This document shows positions 45,335 through 55,983 of a stretch of 64,000 bases of DNA, in pieces. The stretch covers positions 31,174 to 95,173 of the forward strand of contig NZ_JABXKQ010000037.1 of NCBI RefSeq assembly GCF_017114945.1. Reading direction: 5' to 3'. The notes under the pieces were generated by a model. That model saw only the letters and a program-made list of their open reading frames with translations, made no database searches and had not been told where the DNA came from. How positions within the stretch are numbered: position 1 is the first letter of the stretch; every line of letters starts with the position of its first letter. Source of the stretch: Nostoc sp. JL34. Its GTDB lineage: Bacteria > Cyanobacteriota > Cyanobacteriia > Cyanobacteriales > Nostocaceae. The translations under genes and the position numbers were made by a program.

Positions 45335-48039
45335 GCTGTCCCCCTTTTATTAAACCGGGGAAACCAATCATCCAAAATGGTGTAGACTACTGGCACAACA
45401 ATCAAACTGAGAATAGTTGAAGTTACGAGTCCACCAGCGATCGCTACAGCCATAGGCGATCGCAATTCCGAACCAGCACCAAAACCTAAAGCGATCGGTA
45501 GCATCCCTAAAATAGTGGAGGCGGTGGTCATCATAATTGGTCTGAGGCGCACAAGTCCCGTCTTGAGGATCGCCTCGGTGCGGTCTAAGCCTGCATTGCG
45601 TAACTGGTTGATGTAATCCACAAGCAAAATGGCATTTTTATTGGCCAGTCCTAGCAAAAAGACGAAACCGATCAGTGAGATCATACCAAAGTCGCTCTTG
45701 GTAATCAGTAGCGCCAACATTGCCCCCACTAGTGCCAAAGGCAAAGAGACACCAATAACCAGAGGGTCTACCCAGCTTTTGAACAACAAAATTAGTACTA
45801 TGACAATGCACAAAGCAGATAGAGCCAGAGTAGTGCCGAAACTGCTAAAAACTTCACCTTGACGGGCAGAGTCTCCCCCTAAATTTAAGGAAACATTAGA
45901 TGGTAACACCGCGTTTGCTTCAGCTACCACTTTGTCAGTGGCATCACCCAAGGATAGATCCTTGCCAAGATTAGCACTAATGTAGGCCACGCGCTGATTA
46001 TTCAGACGCTCGATTTGAAAAACCGTGCCCTGTGGATTCGTTTCACCTGTAACTGTGACATCAGCGAATCCGGGTAGCCTTTGAATCCTTTCTTTAATGG
46101 CTTTGACTGCTTTGCTCAAAGCTTGGAGATTATCACCTTGTAATGCTATTTGTAGGGGTTTTTGACCACCGGAATCGACAAATTGAATATCTTCAACACT
46201 AGTAGTTACTCCAGAAAGAGTAGGTAAGGAGGAGCGCAATTGGTCTTGTAGTTCTCCAGTTGTGATTTTGCGATCGCCCTTTAACTTTACATATAGTATC
46301 CCTTTATTTGGCTCACCCTCGCGAGAACCAACAGTGGTAAATACAGTTTCAACTGCTGGTGATTTTCTCACAACATCTTCTAGTTTCTTCGCAACTTCGA
46401 GAGAATCATTTAAAGGGTTGGGGATTGGGGATTGGGGATTGGGGATTGGGGATTGGGAATTGGGGATTGGGGATTGGGGATTGGAATTTATACCCTGTCC
46501 CTCAGCTCCACTAGGGATACTCGGCAAAGGAGCTGTATAAGCAATATTAAATTCGCCGCGATCGAGTTTGGGAATAAACCCTTTGGGAATTAGTGGAATC
46601 AGCACTATACCTGCGATGAAGCTGAGGACAGCTAACCCGATAACTATCTTGCGATGATTCAAAGACCAACTCAGTAAGTTTCTATAAAATTGGGTAAACG
46701 CCACCCAAATTTTTGCTTCCCGCCGCGGGGAGAGTGAGGATTTAGGCTTCAGCCAGTAGATAGCTAGAACTGGGGATAAAGTCCGAGCAACTAGCATAGA
46801 AGCAAGCATCGCCGCTGAAACAGTGATACCAAAGGGCTTGAAGAACTGACCGATTACCCCACCCATCAAACCTATGGGTAGAAAAACTGCTACTGCTGTT
46901 AAAGTGGCGGCGGTGACTGTCAACCCGATCTCATTTGTAGCTAAAAGCGCTGCTTGGCGAGGAGTTTCTCCATCTTCGACGTGTCGCATGATGTTTTCCA
47001 CATCCACGATCGCATCATCAACAATACTACCAATCACCAAAGCTAAAGCCAGCAGGGTGATTGTTTCCAGGTTAAAGCCGAAAATCGCCATGACGATAAA
47101 CGTCGCCAACAAGGACGTAGGAATCGCCAAAGCAGAGATGAGAGTTGCCCGCCAATTCCATAAAAAAGGAAAAATTACTACGATAGACAACAAGACTGCT
47201 TCCAGCAAAGCATCGATTGTTGACTGGGTAGCTTGGCGAATATATTCTGCTTGGGTGGCAGCTAAAGTGAGATTGACATCCTTGAGGGTAGAGCGTAGCC
47301 TTTGAACTTCTTTCTCAACTTGACTCACTACTTCTAAGGTGTTAGCACTACCGCGTTTGATTACCTGAAATGCGAGTGCATCTTGACCGTTAAACCGGAC
47401 TAATGTCGCCCCACCTTGAGGGAGAGCCGCTGTACTGGCATTAGCTGGATTTACCGCAGGAGTTGCCGTAGCAGCGCCTAGTAATGAGACTTTTAGGACT
47501 CCTGGTAATTTAGCGATCGCACTAACAATCTCATCTTGTGCCAACTTCGTCAAATCTTTGAGATTCCGCGTGGGACTCTCTATGGCATAGCTAATGGCGG
47601 CTGACTCGTTTAGATTCAGAGGAATAATTTTAGAAGTTGCTCCTTGAGGCAAAGTTAGCTGCTTTAGGGCAGTTTCAACCTTTTTGGTCGATGTTTCTAA
47701 ATTCGTGCCAACGGCAAAAGAAAGGGCAACGGCTGTTTGACTAGGATAGGTGGATGAGCGGATATTTTCCAGTCCTTCTAGGGAGTGGAGGCGTTCTTCT
47801 AGGGGTTTAGTGAGCTTCGCCTCAGTATCCAGGGCAGTTGTCAGGGGGGCTGTAGCATTTACAACCACCACTGGAAAAGTAATATCTGGGAACAAGGCAT
47901 ACTTAAGGGAACTGAAAGCCAGAATGCCAGCTACCGTTACAGCAATCCAAAAACTCACCGTCAGCCACGAAAACTGAATCGCCAATTTGGAAATATTGAA
48001 GAGTTCTCGTGCGGATTTGGAGTTATGAAGCTTTACCAT
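45331..48039 (-). CDS. RND-family efflux transporter, compact form
   Basis: 902 residues, shorter than the usual 1,020-1,060 of AcrB-type pumps. The two-fold plan is visible: TM1 ([13 protein letters not shown]), periplasmic loop, a six-helix block containing [24 protein letters not shown] (proton-relay Asp pair), a second TM1-like segment ([34 protein letters not shown]), a second loop and a final helix block. The periplasmic loops look shortened. Within the second loop is a 21-residue NPQSPIP-type repeat encoded by nine tandem heptamers (46421-46483). It is the first gene of RND-hpnA-hpnH; overlap with hpnA suggests a role in hopanoid or lipid transport, which is inference. Confidence 0.88.
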   Translation of the reverse strand: MVKLHNSKSARELFNISKLAIQFSWLTVSFWIAVTVAGILAFSSLKYALFPDITFPVVVVNATAPLTTALDTEAKLTKPLEERLHSLEGLENIRSSTYPSQTAVALSFAVGTNLETSTKKVETALKQLTLPQGATSKIIPLNLNESAAISYAIESPTRNLKDLTKLAQDEIVSAIAKLPGVLKVSLLGAATATPAVNPANASTAALPQGGATLVRFNGQDALAFQVIKRGSANTLEVVSQVEKEVQRLRSTLKDVNLTLAATQAEYIRQATQSTIDALLEAVLLSIVVIFPFLWNWRATLISALAIPTSLLATFIVMAIFGFNLETITLLALALVIGSIVDDAIVDVENIMRHVEDGETPRQAALLATNEIGLTVTAATLTAVAVFLPIGLMGGVIGQFFKPFGITVSAAMLASMLVARTLSPVLAIYWLKPKSSLSPRREAKIWVAFTQFYRNLLSWSLNHRKIVIGLAVLSFIAGIVLIPLIPKGFIPKLDRGEFNIAYTAPLPSIPSGAEGQGINSNPQSPIPNSQSPIPNPQSPIPNPLNDSLEVAKKLEDVVRKSPAVETVFTTVGSREGEPNKGILYVKLKGDRKITTGELQDQLRSSLPTLSGVTTSVEDIQFVDSGGQKPLQIALQGDNLQALSKAVKAIKERIQRLPGFADVTVTGETNPQGTVFQIERLNNQRVAYISANLGKDLSLGDATDKVVAEANAVLPSNVSLNLGGDSARQGEVFSSFGTTLALSALCIVIVLILLFKSWVDPLVIGVSLPLALVGAMLALLITKSDFGMISLIGFVFLLGLANKNAILLVDYINQLRNAGLDRTEAILKTGLVRLRPIMMTTASTILGMLPIALGFGAGSELRSPMAVAIAGGLVTSTILSLIVVPVVYTILDDWFPRFNKRGTA
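46421..46483. repeat. Nine tandem heptamers (GGGATTG) inside the RND gene
   Basis: Eight exact GGGATTG units plus one GGAATTG variant (46456-46462), 63 bases in all. Because 63 is a multiple of three, the reading frame is kept and a Pro/Ser/Gln/Asn-rich 7-residue repeat is translated from the other strand. Confidence 0.95.
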
Positions 48040-48241
48040 CTTGGAAAATTATCGTGTGGGTGACACAATTATTAAGCAATTCAAAATGAAAAAACACAAT
48101 CCTAGCCAGTTGTTTGGCAGCAGAAATTACCTTGGGGTTGCGAGTTCTGGTGACTAGTAAATGACAATATTATTTATTGTTACTCAGATATGACCCAATC
48201 TTGAATGCAAAAGGAAACTTCAAAGATGAAACTTAGTTCTA

Positions 48242-48931
48242 TTGAGAGCGCTAGTGTCTAATTTTTTACCCATCAACACAATTCTGGTACCTCAGGGAGC
48301 AGAATATAAAGCTGTGTATCGCGGATTAAGTGGCATTACTGGTTCTATTCCAACAGTAGTAGCCATACCTGTCGGGATGAAACCTTTACTCAAATATTTG
48401 CAACAAGGACAATTTCTAGCTCCAAAATCCAGAGTGTTGATTATGGGTTTATGTGGCAGCTTAAGCGATCGCCACACAGTTGGTGATATTGTGCTGTATC
48501 AAGATTGTATTTATCAGGGAAAGCAGGAAGAATGTGATCGCACTTTTACAGCACAATTGCACTCTTCCTTATCAGAAAAAGTATCTTTGGTCAAATCACT
48601 GACAAGCGATCGCGTAATTTGGTCTGCTGCCGAAAAACACCGTTTGGGCGAGACTTTGGCGGCTGATGTTGTTGATATGGAAGGATTTACTGCCCTAGAA
48701 TTTTTCAATGCCGCTGGGGTAACTGTGGCAATACTGCGAGTAGTCAGCGACGATTGTCAGCATAATATCCCCGATCTCACATCAGCAATTAACTCTGATG
48801 GTTCGCTAAAGCCTTTTCCTCTAGCGATGGGAATGCTTCGACAACCCCTTGCTGCTACTCGGCTGATTCGAGGTTCATTAACAGCATTAAAGGTGTTAGA
48901 GCAAGTTACAAATCTGCTATTTTCACGCTAG
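48242..48931 (+). CDS. hpnG: HpnG-like hopanoid nucleosidase / phosphorylase
   Basis: About 229 residues of the purine-nucleoside phosphorylase / MTA-SAH nucleosidase fold: ILVPQGAEYKAVYRGL, VLIMGLCGSLSDRHTVGDIVLYQDC, DVVDMEGFTALEFFNAAGVTVAILRVVSDDCQHNIPDL. HpnG removes adenine from adenosylhopane, the step after HpnH. Position beside hpnH/hpnA supports this; a generic nucleosidase is the alternative. The start is uncertain (TTG 48242 or GTG 48254). It is divergent from the RND-hpnA-hpnH operon. Confidence 0.75.
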   Translation: MRALVSNFLPINTILVPQGAEYKAVYRGLSGITGSIPTVVAIPVGMKPLLKYLQQGQFLAPKSRVLIMGLCGSLSDRHTVGDIVLYQDCIYQGKQEECDRTFTAQLHSSLSEKVSLVKSLTSDRVIWSAAEKHRLGETLAADVVDMEGFTALEFFNAAGVTVAILRVVSDDCQHNIPDLTSAINSDGSLKPFPLAMGMLRQPLAATRLIRGSLTALKVLEQVTNLLFSR

Positions 48932-49044
48932 CCAAAAATAATCTGTTGTGTCTTTACAGCCATTTTTGGTATTGTCGCCAATTAATTTCTGGAAGTCCCT
49001 AACGCACTGCTGGAGGCGATCGCGTTATTAACCCACGTTGCGAG

Positions 49045-49503
49045 TTACTTAAATCGACAGGATTGTTCTATAGTCGGAGTCTCTTCAAATTGCACCATTA
49101 TCAGAACAGCTGGTGCATCGCCTACTGTTCCAGATAAGTGACCCTTATGACCTTGCGCGTCTGCTTTCGTACCCTGATCTTCTCCAAATGAAATTTCGCC
49201 AGGGGCCATCTCGACTCGTTGGCCGTCCATAGTCTCCACAAACCAGCGTCCCGACAAAGGTATGACCCACTGAGGCTTGGGGTTCTCATGCCAGTTACCA
49301 ACCCATCCCACAGGTAGCACAGTAAAGGTGATTGTAGCACCAGACTGCTTCAAATTAGAAAGCCACTGCGGCGAGGTATCCGGGGCTATGCCTTTTTCGA
49401 TGAAGTCCTCAATTTGACAACGGGACTGGTGACTTACACCGTCGCCGTCAGTCCAGACGTGCCAGTAATCAATTGTTGGCTTGGGTGATGAGTTATTCTG
49501 CAT
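49045..49503 (-). CDS. Cupin-type small protein
   Basis: 152 residues with a single beta-barrel likely: WHENPKPQWVIPLSGRWFVETMDGQRVEMAPGEISFGEDQ is a cupin motif 1/2 pattern, and GHLSGTVGDAPAVLIMVQF the second strand set. Some metal ligands are not obvious, so catalysis is uncertain. The function is unknown; it begins the carbohydrate/redox region. Confidence 0.72.
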   Translation of the reverse strand: MQNNSSPKPTIDYWHVWTDGDGVSHQSRCQIEDFIEKGIAPDTSPQWLSNLKQSGATITFTVLPVGWVGNWHENPKPQWVIPLSGRWFVETMDGQRVEMAPGEISFGEDQGTKADAQGHKGHLSGTVGDAPAVLIMVQFEETPTIEQSCRFK

Positions 49504-49698
49504 AAAAATGGCTCTTTTTGATCCGAAATGTATTGAAAGGCGATCGCTATTATTGGATAATCCCTGGTTCTACTGGTCTAACTCTGACTTTACCTGTACA
49601 AAGTTTAATTTTTTAGTTTTATGCCTTAAAAAATTGTGTTCCATATTTATCCGATGATTTTACTGTTATTGTTTCTGCACAGTATTCTTAATTACGAA

Positions 49699-52095
49699 TT
49701 ACGAAATTGTAACTGTGTAATTACGTCCTTCCCATTTGCTGCTTTCAATCCAGAAAAAGGTAAAGTTGATTGGTTTTTGCTGATTATTAGAAACAGAAAT
49801 ATCTACAAAACTAACTCCTAGTTTTGTAGAAGTAGCAGGTGTATCTTTTACTGTTTGCCAATTATCATCTGACCAGTGCAGTTGAAAAGATGCTAAAGCA
49901 TGAATTCGCAATGTATAACCTTTTTTAACTTTGTCTATTTGACGGTTAAACTTCCAAATGTCCAACGATTTACACTCTTGTCTTTCGCCTAGATATCGAT
50001 TCGCTACCTCTGGAATCAAATCAAATACCTGACCATCATGATTTGAGCGTAGCAGTTTGATGTACTCCGAGTGCGCCCACATCAAAGGCATTGCAGAACC
50101 TGTTGGTTTTCCTAAATACAGATGGTTTTTAGATGTATCTACTTCATCCCAAATCTGTTCGGGTAGTAAACAAGTATTTGAAGCAAACCCTTCCATCGCC
50201 TTAATATATGTTTTGACATCGCCGCCAATAGCTAATTCATAATGTCCCCGTTCTCCTGTTAAAAGAGGCCAAGCACGTCCCTTTCCGCAACTAACGTAAG
50301 GACTGCCGTCTTCTTGCTGTCCGTAGCCGTCGTGGTTGTAACGATGCCAACAAGGCCCAGCAGATGTATCAACTTTCAAAACTGCATCAATTACTTTGAC
50401 GGAATCAACAATAATCGGGTCATCAGGTTTGCGAATTCCATAGCGGACTAATTGCAAAAACCCGCCATCAACAATTTCCTTCGCGGGAAATTCTGACGGT
50501 TCACCAGGTGGTTGACTGCTGATGAAAAGAGTTCCTTGGTTAGGATTTTCGTTGGGTTGAGGATTATTAATATCTGTAGGAGTAATCCGAATGTAATGAC
50601 GTTTGATGCCAGCAACTAAAGTTCCTTCAGTAGTAACTGTCCAAGCTTCGATGTGAGATTCTAAAAAATCAGCGTATTCTTCGATAAACTTTGCTGTTGC
50701 TTCATCGCCACGTTCACGAACAAATTGAGCAGCACAAATTAAGGCAGCAATATTTGATGCTAATGTTGATGGTGAATAACCGCTATTTTCTTCCCAGCGT
50801 TCTTGTTGGGTAGCTGGGCCTTGACGAATTAAATAACCCGCCGCCCGCAAAATCATCGGATAAATATCAAAGTTTAAACAAGTTTTCTGCTGGTGCAATA
50901 GCCATGCTAACAGAATGGGAAATGCCACCTCATCAAGCTGGATACCTGTCCAGTAAGGTTTACCATCAACCCAGAAATTTTGAGGAAAACCGCCATCTTC
51001 CTGCTGACTAGTGGCCAGATAAATTAGCGATCGCACTGCTGTATCAGTTTTGCCAGCAGCCACTAAACCTGATACACTGCTAACCAGATCCCGCGTCCAG
51101 ACAAGGTGATATCCTCCTTGATCTTCGTCGTCTTTGGCTTCACCCCAAGGGATAGCCAGAGATGCAATTAATGCGCCAGGATAGGTTTTATCTTCATGTG
51201 CCAACAACAGACTAATGCTGTTGTGATACAACTTCCCATCATCATAAGAACTATTTTCTAATGAATGGATACCCTCGCGCGATCGCTTCCACTGTTCGTT
51301 ATATTGCTGTTTCTGCTTTTCAAAAGGAATATTGAGCGACTGAAAGAGTGTGGAAATTGCATTGTGCAAGTTTGTCCCAAATGCTAGTCCTAAAGTAAAC
51401 TCTTTAGTGCTATCTAAATTTAGTTCTCCAGTCAGAGCCAGGTTACCATCTACAGCACTGTCAAACTCCCAATCCATCTGAAAATTATCAGCTAAATCTG
51501 TCCAACCATCACTTTCACCGACGTAGCCACAAGAAAGCCGGGTAAAGGGAATTGTTGCACCCAGCGCTAACCATGTTCCTTCTTTCTCGGCTGTGAGAAT
51601 CCGATGTCCAGCAACTTGTATAGCGTAACCATTATTACCTCTACCTCCAACTTCCAGATGCGGCGCACACAAAGCGTATAGCTGGAGTTGGGAAATAAAA
51701 TCGCTATCTCCTGTTAATTTTGTGTGTTGTAAGATACAGGATAAATGCGGATCGGCAATCACTTCTTTGATTACAGCATAACGCCCTTGAGGATCGGAAT
51801 TAATGATGCGGTATCCTAAACCATGAGTCCACATCGGTTCAACTTTTGATTTGAGATGGCGTTTCTCTTCGTGAAAAAAGCTTTTTCCATCAGAAATTAG
51901 ATACTGTAAATCCCGAACTTGGGGTTTATCTACTGTGGGATGGTAGACTTCAGTGACAATACCGTTCCAGATAGTAAACCAAATGTTACTAGAGGTAGAA
52001 TAAGCTGTTCCGACTCCATCTTTATTGGCATGAGTCCATCGAGGATCGATGCCCGGTGAGCCAAAAGCCTGTCCTTGATTAAGAATTTTTACCAT
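49699..52095 (-). CDS. GH15 glucoamylase / glucodextranase-type enzyme
   Basis: 798 residues. The N-terminal beta-sandwich domain (FGSPGIDPRWTHANKDGVGTAYSTSSNIWFTIWNGIVTEVYHPTVDKPQVRDLQYLI) is typical of bacterial glucoamylases. The (alpha/alpha)6 catalytic domain has DQGGYHLVWTRDLVSS and the EQIWDE region near the catalytic acids. A short C-terminal beta domain follows. No signal peptide is seen, so it is probably cytoplasmic. It should release glucose from alpha-glucans such as glycogen or maltodextrins. Confidence 0.9.
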   Translation of the reverse strand: MVKILNQGQAFGSPGIDPRWTHANKDGVGTAYSTSSNIWFTIWNGIVTEVYHPTVDKPQVRDLQYLISDGKSFFHEEKRHLKSKVEPMWTHGLGYRIINSDPQGRYAVIKEVIADPHLSCILQHTKLTGDSDFISQLQLYALCAPHLEVGGRGNNGYAIQVAGHRILTAEKEGTWLALGATIPFTRLSCGYVGESDGWTDLADNFQMDWEFDSAVDGNLALTGELNLDSTKEFTLGLAFGTNLHNAISTLFQSLNIPFEKQKQQYNEQWKRSREGIHSLENSSYDDGKLYHNSISLLLAHEDKTYPGALIASLAIPWGEAKDDEDQGGYHLVWTRDLVSSVSGLVAAGKTDTAVRSLIYLATSQQEDGGFPQNFWVDGKPYWTGIQLDEVAFPILLAWLLHQQKTCLNFDIYPMILRAAGYLIRQGPATQQERWEENSGYSPSTLASNIAALICAAQFVRERGDEATAKFIEEYADFLESHIEAWTVTTEGTLVAGIKRHYIRITPTDINNPQPNENPNQGTLFISSQPPGEPSEFPAKEIVDGGFLQLVRYGIRKPDDPIIVDSVKVIDAVLKVDTSAGPCWHRYNHDGYGQQEDGSPYVSCGKGRAWPLLTGERGHYELAIGGDVKTYIKAMEGFASNTCLLPEQIWDEVDTSKNHLYLGKPTGSAMPLMWAHSEYIKLLRSNHDGQVFDLIPEVANRYLGERQECKSLDIWKFNRQIDKVKKGYTLRIHALASFQLHWSDDNWQTVKDTPATSTKLGVSFVDISVSNNQQKPINFTFFWIESSKWEGRNYTVTIS

Positions 52096-52145
52096 AATTT
52101 TTTGTGCAGAGCGGCATTCTACTTGATATTTATCTGATTAAAAAT

Positions 52146-53084
52146 TTATTGATAATTCGGAGAAGATTTGCGAGCAGCAGTTAAGGATTTAGCTTCAATA
52201 AAAATTTGTTTTATTTCAGGATGTTTTTGGCGAATTGTTGCTTCTAAACTTTCTACAGTTAATGCTATTTCTTCACCTGTAAGATTGTGAGAAAATTGAA
52301 TTTCTAAGTTGAGTAATACTTCCTGGGGAGCAAGTTGCATTGTTAACACTCGAATAACTTCTTTGACTCCTGGTTCTGTTTTTGACAAAGAACGGATGTT
52401 GGCTATAGTTTGAGGATCGGCACTTTCACCAACTAATAATCCTTTACTTTCTCTCGCTAATACCACAGCTACTATAGCTAAGATGATGCCAATAAGAATT
52501 GAGGCGATACCGTCAAAATAAACATTATTAAATAGATGTCCTAAAAATATTCCTATTAAGGCAACGAATAAACCTAAAATTGCCGCAGTATCCTCAAATA
52601 ATATTGTAAATACTGTGGGGTCTTTACTGTTTTTGATTGCTTGCCAAAAATTTTGTTTACCCTTAGTCGGCAAAAACTCTTTTAAAGCTACAGTCCAAGA
52701 AAAACCCTCCAATAATATTGCCATACCTAAGACAATATAATTCCATTTTGGGTCTTCTAAAGGACTAGGTTGAATTAAATGAGTAATTCCCTCATAAATT
52801 GACATTCCGCCACCAATGGCAAAGATGAGGATGGCGACAATGAAAGTCCAGAAATAAAGTTCTTGACCGTAACCAAAGGGATGGCTATCATCTGCTGGCT
52901 TTTGGCTGCGGCGAATTCCTAGCAAAAGTACCAGTTGATCGCCAGTATCTACAACTGAATGAATCCCTTCAGATATCATGGCGGAACTGCCAGTAATGGA
53001 GGCAGCGATAAATTTAGTAATAGCGATCGCTAAGTTAGCGCCCATCGCTGCAAAAATTGTTTTATGAGATGAATCAGTTGCCAT
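52146..53084 (-). CDS. Cation diffusion facilitator transporter (ZnT9-like subgroup)
   Basis: 312 residues, about six membrane segments and a cytoplasmic C-terminal domain. Metal-site HSVVD (His42, Asp46) lies in TM2, and TM5 carries FEDTAAILGLF, the pattern of the ZnT9-type branch. HPFGYGQELYFW follows TM2. CDF proteins export divalent metals against protons. It is 50 bases from the glucoamylase gene on the same strand, so it may be in the same operon. Confidence 0.9.
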   Translation of the reverse strand: MATDSSHKTIFAAMGANLAIAITKFIAASITGSSAMISEGIHSVVDTGDQLVLLLGIRRSQKPADDSHPFGYGQELYFWTFIVAILIFAIGGGMSIYEGITHLIQPSPLEDPKWNYIVLGMAILLEGFSWTVALKEFLPTKGKQNFWQAIKNSKDPTVFTILFEDTAAILGLFVALIGIFLGHLFNNVYFDGIASILIGIILAIVAVVLARESKGLLVGESADPQTIANIRSLSKTEPGVKEVIRVLTMQLAPQEVLLNLEIQFSHNLTGEEIALTVESLEATIRQKHPEIKQIFIEAKSLTAARKSSPNYQ

Positions 53085-53364
53085 GATTATAAATATTAGC
53101 TATCTCCAAGCTTTCTAAATAGGTAAGTTTCTCACAGATTTATTTCTGCTTTTGGCAATAGCATCTCTACACTTTGTCAGAAGTCTCTTTTGAACCGATT
53201 TCTGAGGATTTAATTGCCCCCGCTTCTAACAAGTGGTAAGTATGTTAGGGTCTAAGTCCCTATTATAAAACTTAATTCCGTTAGCATGATTCCGCGGATT
53301 CATGCCCAGAAGCAAGCTACGCGCAGCATATCATAAAGGGCATCATTACGAATTACAAATTATT

Positions 53365-54177
53365 TTAACCATTCTCTTCAAAACCTGGATACAAGGTCAT
53401 ACCACCATCTACAAACAGAGTTGTCCCATAGACATAATCAGAATCATCAGAAGCCAACCAAACTGCTGCTTTAGCGATATCTTCTACATCACCAACACGT
53501 TTTGCAGGAATCAGTTTTAATAACTTTGCTTCTGCTTCTGGGGTATCCCAAGCTGATTTATTAATTGGAGTTTTGATTGCACCAGGGGCAATACTATTGA
53601 CGCGAATTTTGTGGGGCGCAAGTTCTTGAGCAATACTTTGCATCATCATATTTATACCGCCCTTACTCGCGGCATAATTAACATGACCCGCCCAAGGAAT
53701 TACCTGATGCACTGAACTGATACAAATAATCTTACCTGCGGCAGATGAAATATGGGGTTGTACACCTCGGCGCAAGAATTCTTTTGCAGCTTCTCTTGCA
53801 CATAAGAATTGTCCTGTCAGATTCACCTCAATAACTCTATTCCATTGATCAAGGGTCATATCTACGAACGGTGAATCTTTTTGAAGACCCGCATTGTTTA
53901 CTAAAATGTCAATAGTGCCGAATTGCTCAAGCGTCTGGCTGAACATCGCCTTTATTTGGTCTTCTTTGCTGACATCAGCTTGAATCGCAAATGCTTCACC
54001 ATTAGCGGCTTTGATCTCATCGACAAGTTTTTGGGCTTCCTCAGCTTCAGAATGATAGTTGATAGCTACTGCTGCACCTGATAAAGCTAAATAGCGAGCT
54101 ATAGCTTCACCAATACCAGAACTAGCACCTGTTACAAGTGCTTTTTGACCTTTGAGCAGGTAAGGGGAATAGCTCAT
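53365..54177 (-). CDS. Short-chain dehydrogenase, glucose 1-dehydrogenase-like
   Basis: 270-residue classical SDR: TGASSGIGEAIA cofactor loop, NNAG, catalytic Ser in ICISSVHQV and YAASK (Tyr/Lys), then PGAIKTPI. The overall pattern is that of glucose 1-dehydrogenases using NAD(P). Substrate preference is inferred. Confidence 0.87.
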   Translation of the reverse strand: MSYSPYLLKGQKALVTGASSGIGEAIARYLALSGAAVAINYHSEAEEAQKLVDEIKAANGEAFAIQADVSKEDQIKAMFSQTLEQFGTIDILVNNAGLQKDSPFVDMTLDQWNRVIEVNLTGQFLCAREAAKEFLRRGVQPHISSAAGKIICISSVHQVIPWAGHVNYAASKGGINMMMQSIAQELAPHKIRVNSIAPGAIKTPINKSAWDTPEAEAKLLKLIPAKRVGDVEDIAKAAVWLASDDSDYVYGTTLFVDGGMTLYPGFEENG

Positions 54178-54569
54178 AATATTTTCTGAGAATTTTTGCT
54201 ATGTTATGTATTTTAATTTGCGGAGTTTGCAAACAGCTGATACTGAAAACCGATGATTGAAACCGATGATTGAGTCAAAAGTAAACCAAACTGTCGGACA
54301 TTTGCCGATAATTATACCACTGTTGATACAATTAACATAATTGAGTTATGTGTTTAATTTTTTATAGTTATTCCTTGCATGATTTTAAAGGTTTACAATC
54401 AGGAGCGCTTCTAACTATTGGAGTAATAAATATCTCTATCTAAAGAGCTATAAAAATTTCAAAACAACTTGATTATTGAGTGAAATCTTTCAGGTATCAA
54501 CTCAGTAGTGCGTCTTTTCTAATGAATGAGATAAATTTTCTGGGCGTTGCATTTTTTTTTGATGTAAAC
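54178..54569. other. Divergent intergenic region before a decayed gene
   Basis: About 390 bases with no gene; AT-rich with runs of T near 54550. It should hold the promoter of the SDR gene. Confidence 0.4.
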
Positions 54570-54947
54570 TTGTTTAGACAAGGTTTTGGCTATTGACAAG
54601 CGAAAAATTACTGATGACCGAAATCTGAGAGTGATCGCTTTCGACGAAGATCCCAAACCAGCAAAGAGAAATATAGGCGGTTAAATGATACTGCTGCTGG
54701 CTTTTTCAATGTTTTGGAAGTTGCAGGTGAATGCGGGTATTTAACGCTATTACCAACTCCAATTCATGATTTCAAAGCTGCTAGGGAATGGCTGGATGAA
54801 GAGATTTTTCATCACCATCTTGACCCTCAGGATATGGGCAAAATATTTGTCCAAGTAGTGGAAACGCTTGGTGCAGGAATTGTAGGGGTTTTAGTTGCGA
54901 TAAATTTCTTGAAAATGTTGGGTTCGGAGGAGAAAAAGGAGCTTTGA
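54570..54947 (+). pseudogene. Frameshifted gene remnant of unknown family
   Basis: One frame reads ...ITDDRNLRVIAFDEDPKPAKRNIGG and then stops at 54682-54684. The +1/-1 neighbouring frame continues without a break as LNDTAAGFFNVLEVAGECGYLTLLPTP to a stop at 54947, ending FLKMLGSEEKKEL. The two halves look like one protein interrupted by a frameshift near 54680. A TTG-started 77-residue piece (54714-54947) is all that remains in a single frame. I do not recognise the family. It ends just before the VOC gene. Confidence 0.45.
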
Positions 54948-54950
54948 TTG

Positions 54951-55916
54951 ATGAATACGCCTAATCGGAACAATGTACAGGTGCAAAGAATTCGAGCTAT
55001 TGGATTAACAGTGACAAACTGCGATCGCTCTTTGGATTTCTATATACAAGCACTTTTATTTGAACTAGTTTCTGATATCACTGTTGAAGGACAGAATTAC
55101 AGCGATTTGGAAGATGTGATTGGAGCAAAAATTCGCATTGTTACCTTGCGACTAGGTGATGAACTCATCGAGTTGATGGAGTATCTCAACGTTGAGGGTA
55201 AACCAATTCCCAGGGATTCACAAAGTAATGACCTGTGGTTTCAACATCTGGCGATTGTGGTAAGTGATATGGATCGCGCCTATACTCACTTGAGTTCATT
55301 TCCTATTGAACCAATTTCAGTTTCTCCCCAGACAATACCTCCTGAGAATGAAGCATCTGGTGGTGTCCGCGCCTTTAAATTTAAAGACCCTGATGGTCAT
55401 GATTTAGAGTTAATTTGGTTTCCTCCTGATAAAGGACAAGATAAATGGCATCAAAACAGTCATCGCTTGTTTTTAGGAATCGATCATAGTGCGATCGCTA
55501 TTTCCAATACCGAGCAGAGTCTACACTTTTACCGCGACCTCCTGGGAATGCAAATTGATAGCCGTAGTCTTAACTGGGGTGTAAGCCAATCTCGCTTGGA
55601 TAATTTACCAGGAGCCAAAGTCAAAATTACAGGACTACGACCTATTCAAAATGGTGTGGGAATTGAACTGCTGGACTATATTTTGCCTGGAAAAGGTCGG
55701 ACAATGCCGAGTGACTGGAAAAGTTGCGATATTGCACACATGCAAATTGAGCTTGTTGTCAACGATATTGAGCAGTTAGTGGATAACCTGCGGCAAAATG
55801 GGGTTCAGTTTGTATCATCCCAGATTGTGCAGTTTACTGATAATTCATTTCCTTACAGGCAGGGTTGTCTGATTAAAGACCCTGACAAACATTCTATTTT
55901 GCTAATAGTGGAATGA
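54951..55916 (+). CDS. Two-domain VOC (glyoxalase/dioxygenase superfamily) protein
   Basis: About 321 residues with two VOC domains: RAIGLTVTNCDRSLDFYIQALLFE ... FKDPDGHDLELIWF, then GIDHSAIAISNTEQSLHFYRDLLGM ... IKDPDKHSILLIV. A GGAG about ten bases before the ATG supports the start. The substrate is unknown; relatives act on catechols, glyoxals or antibiotics. Confidence 0.85.
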   Translation: MNTPNRNNVQVQRIRAIGLTVTNCDRSLDFYIQALLFELVSDITVEGQNYSDLEDVIGAKIRIVTLRLGDELIELMEYLNVEGKPIPRDSQSNDLWFQHLAIVVSDMDRAYTHLSSFPIEPISVSPQTIPPENEASGGVRAFKFKDPDGHDLELIWFPPDKGQDKWHQNSHRLFLGIDHSAIAISNTEQSLHFYRDLLGMQIDSRSLNWGVSQSRLDNLPGAKVKITGLRPIQNGVGIELLDYILPGKGRTMPSDWKSCDIAHMQIELVVNDIEQLVDNLRQNGVQFVSSQIVQFTDNSFPYRQGCLIKDPDKHSILLIVE

Positions 55917-55935
55917 TCAGAAGCTAACAGTACCA

Positions 55936-55951
55936 CCCTTCCTGAGAAGGG
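55936..55951. terminator. Small hairpin between convergent VOC and DoxX genes
   Basis: CCCTTC-ctga-GAAGGG, six perfect pairs. No T-run; a weak bidirectional terminator at best. Confidence 0.4.
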
Positions 55952-55983
55952 CTAGTAATAAAGTATACATTTCAATAAGTGAT

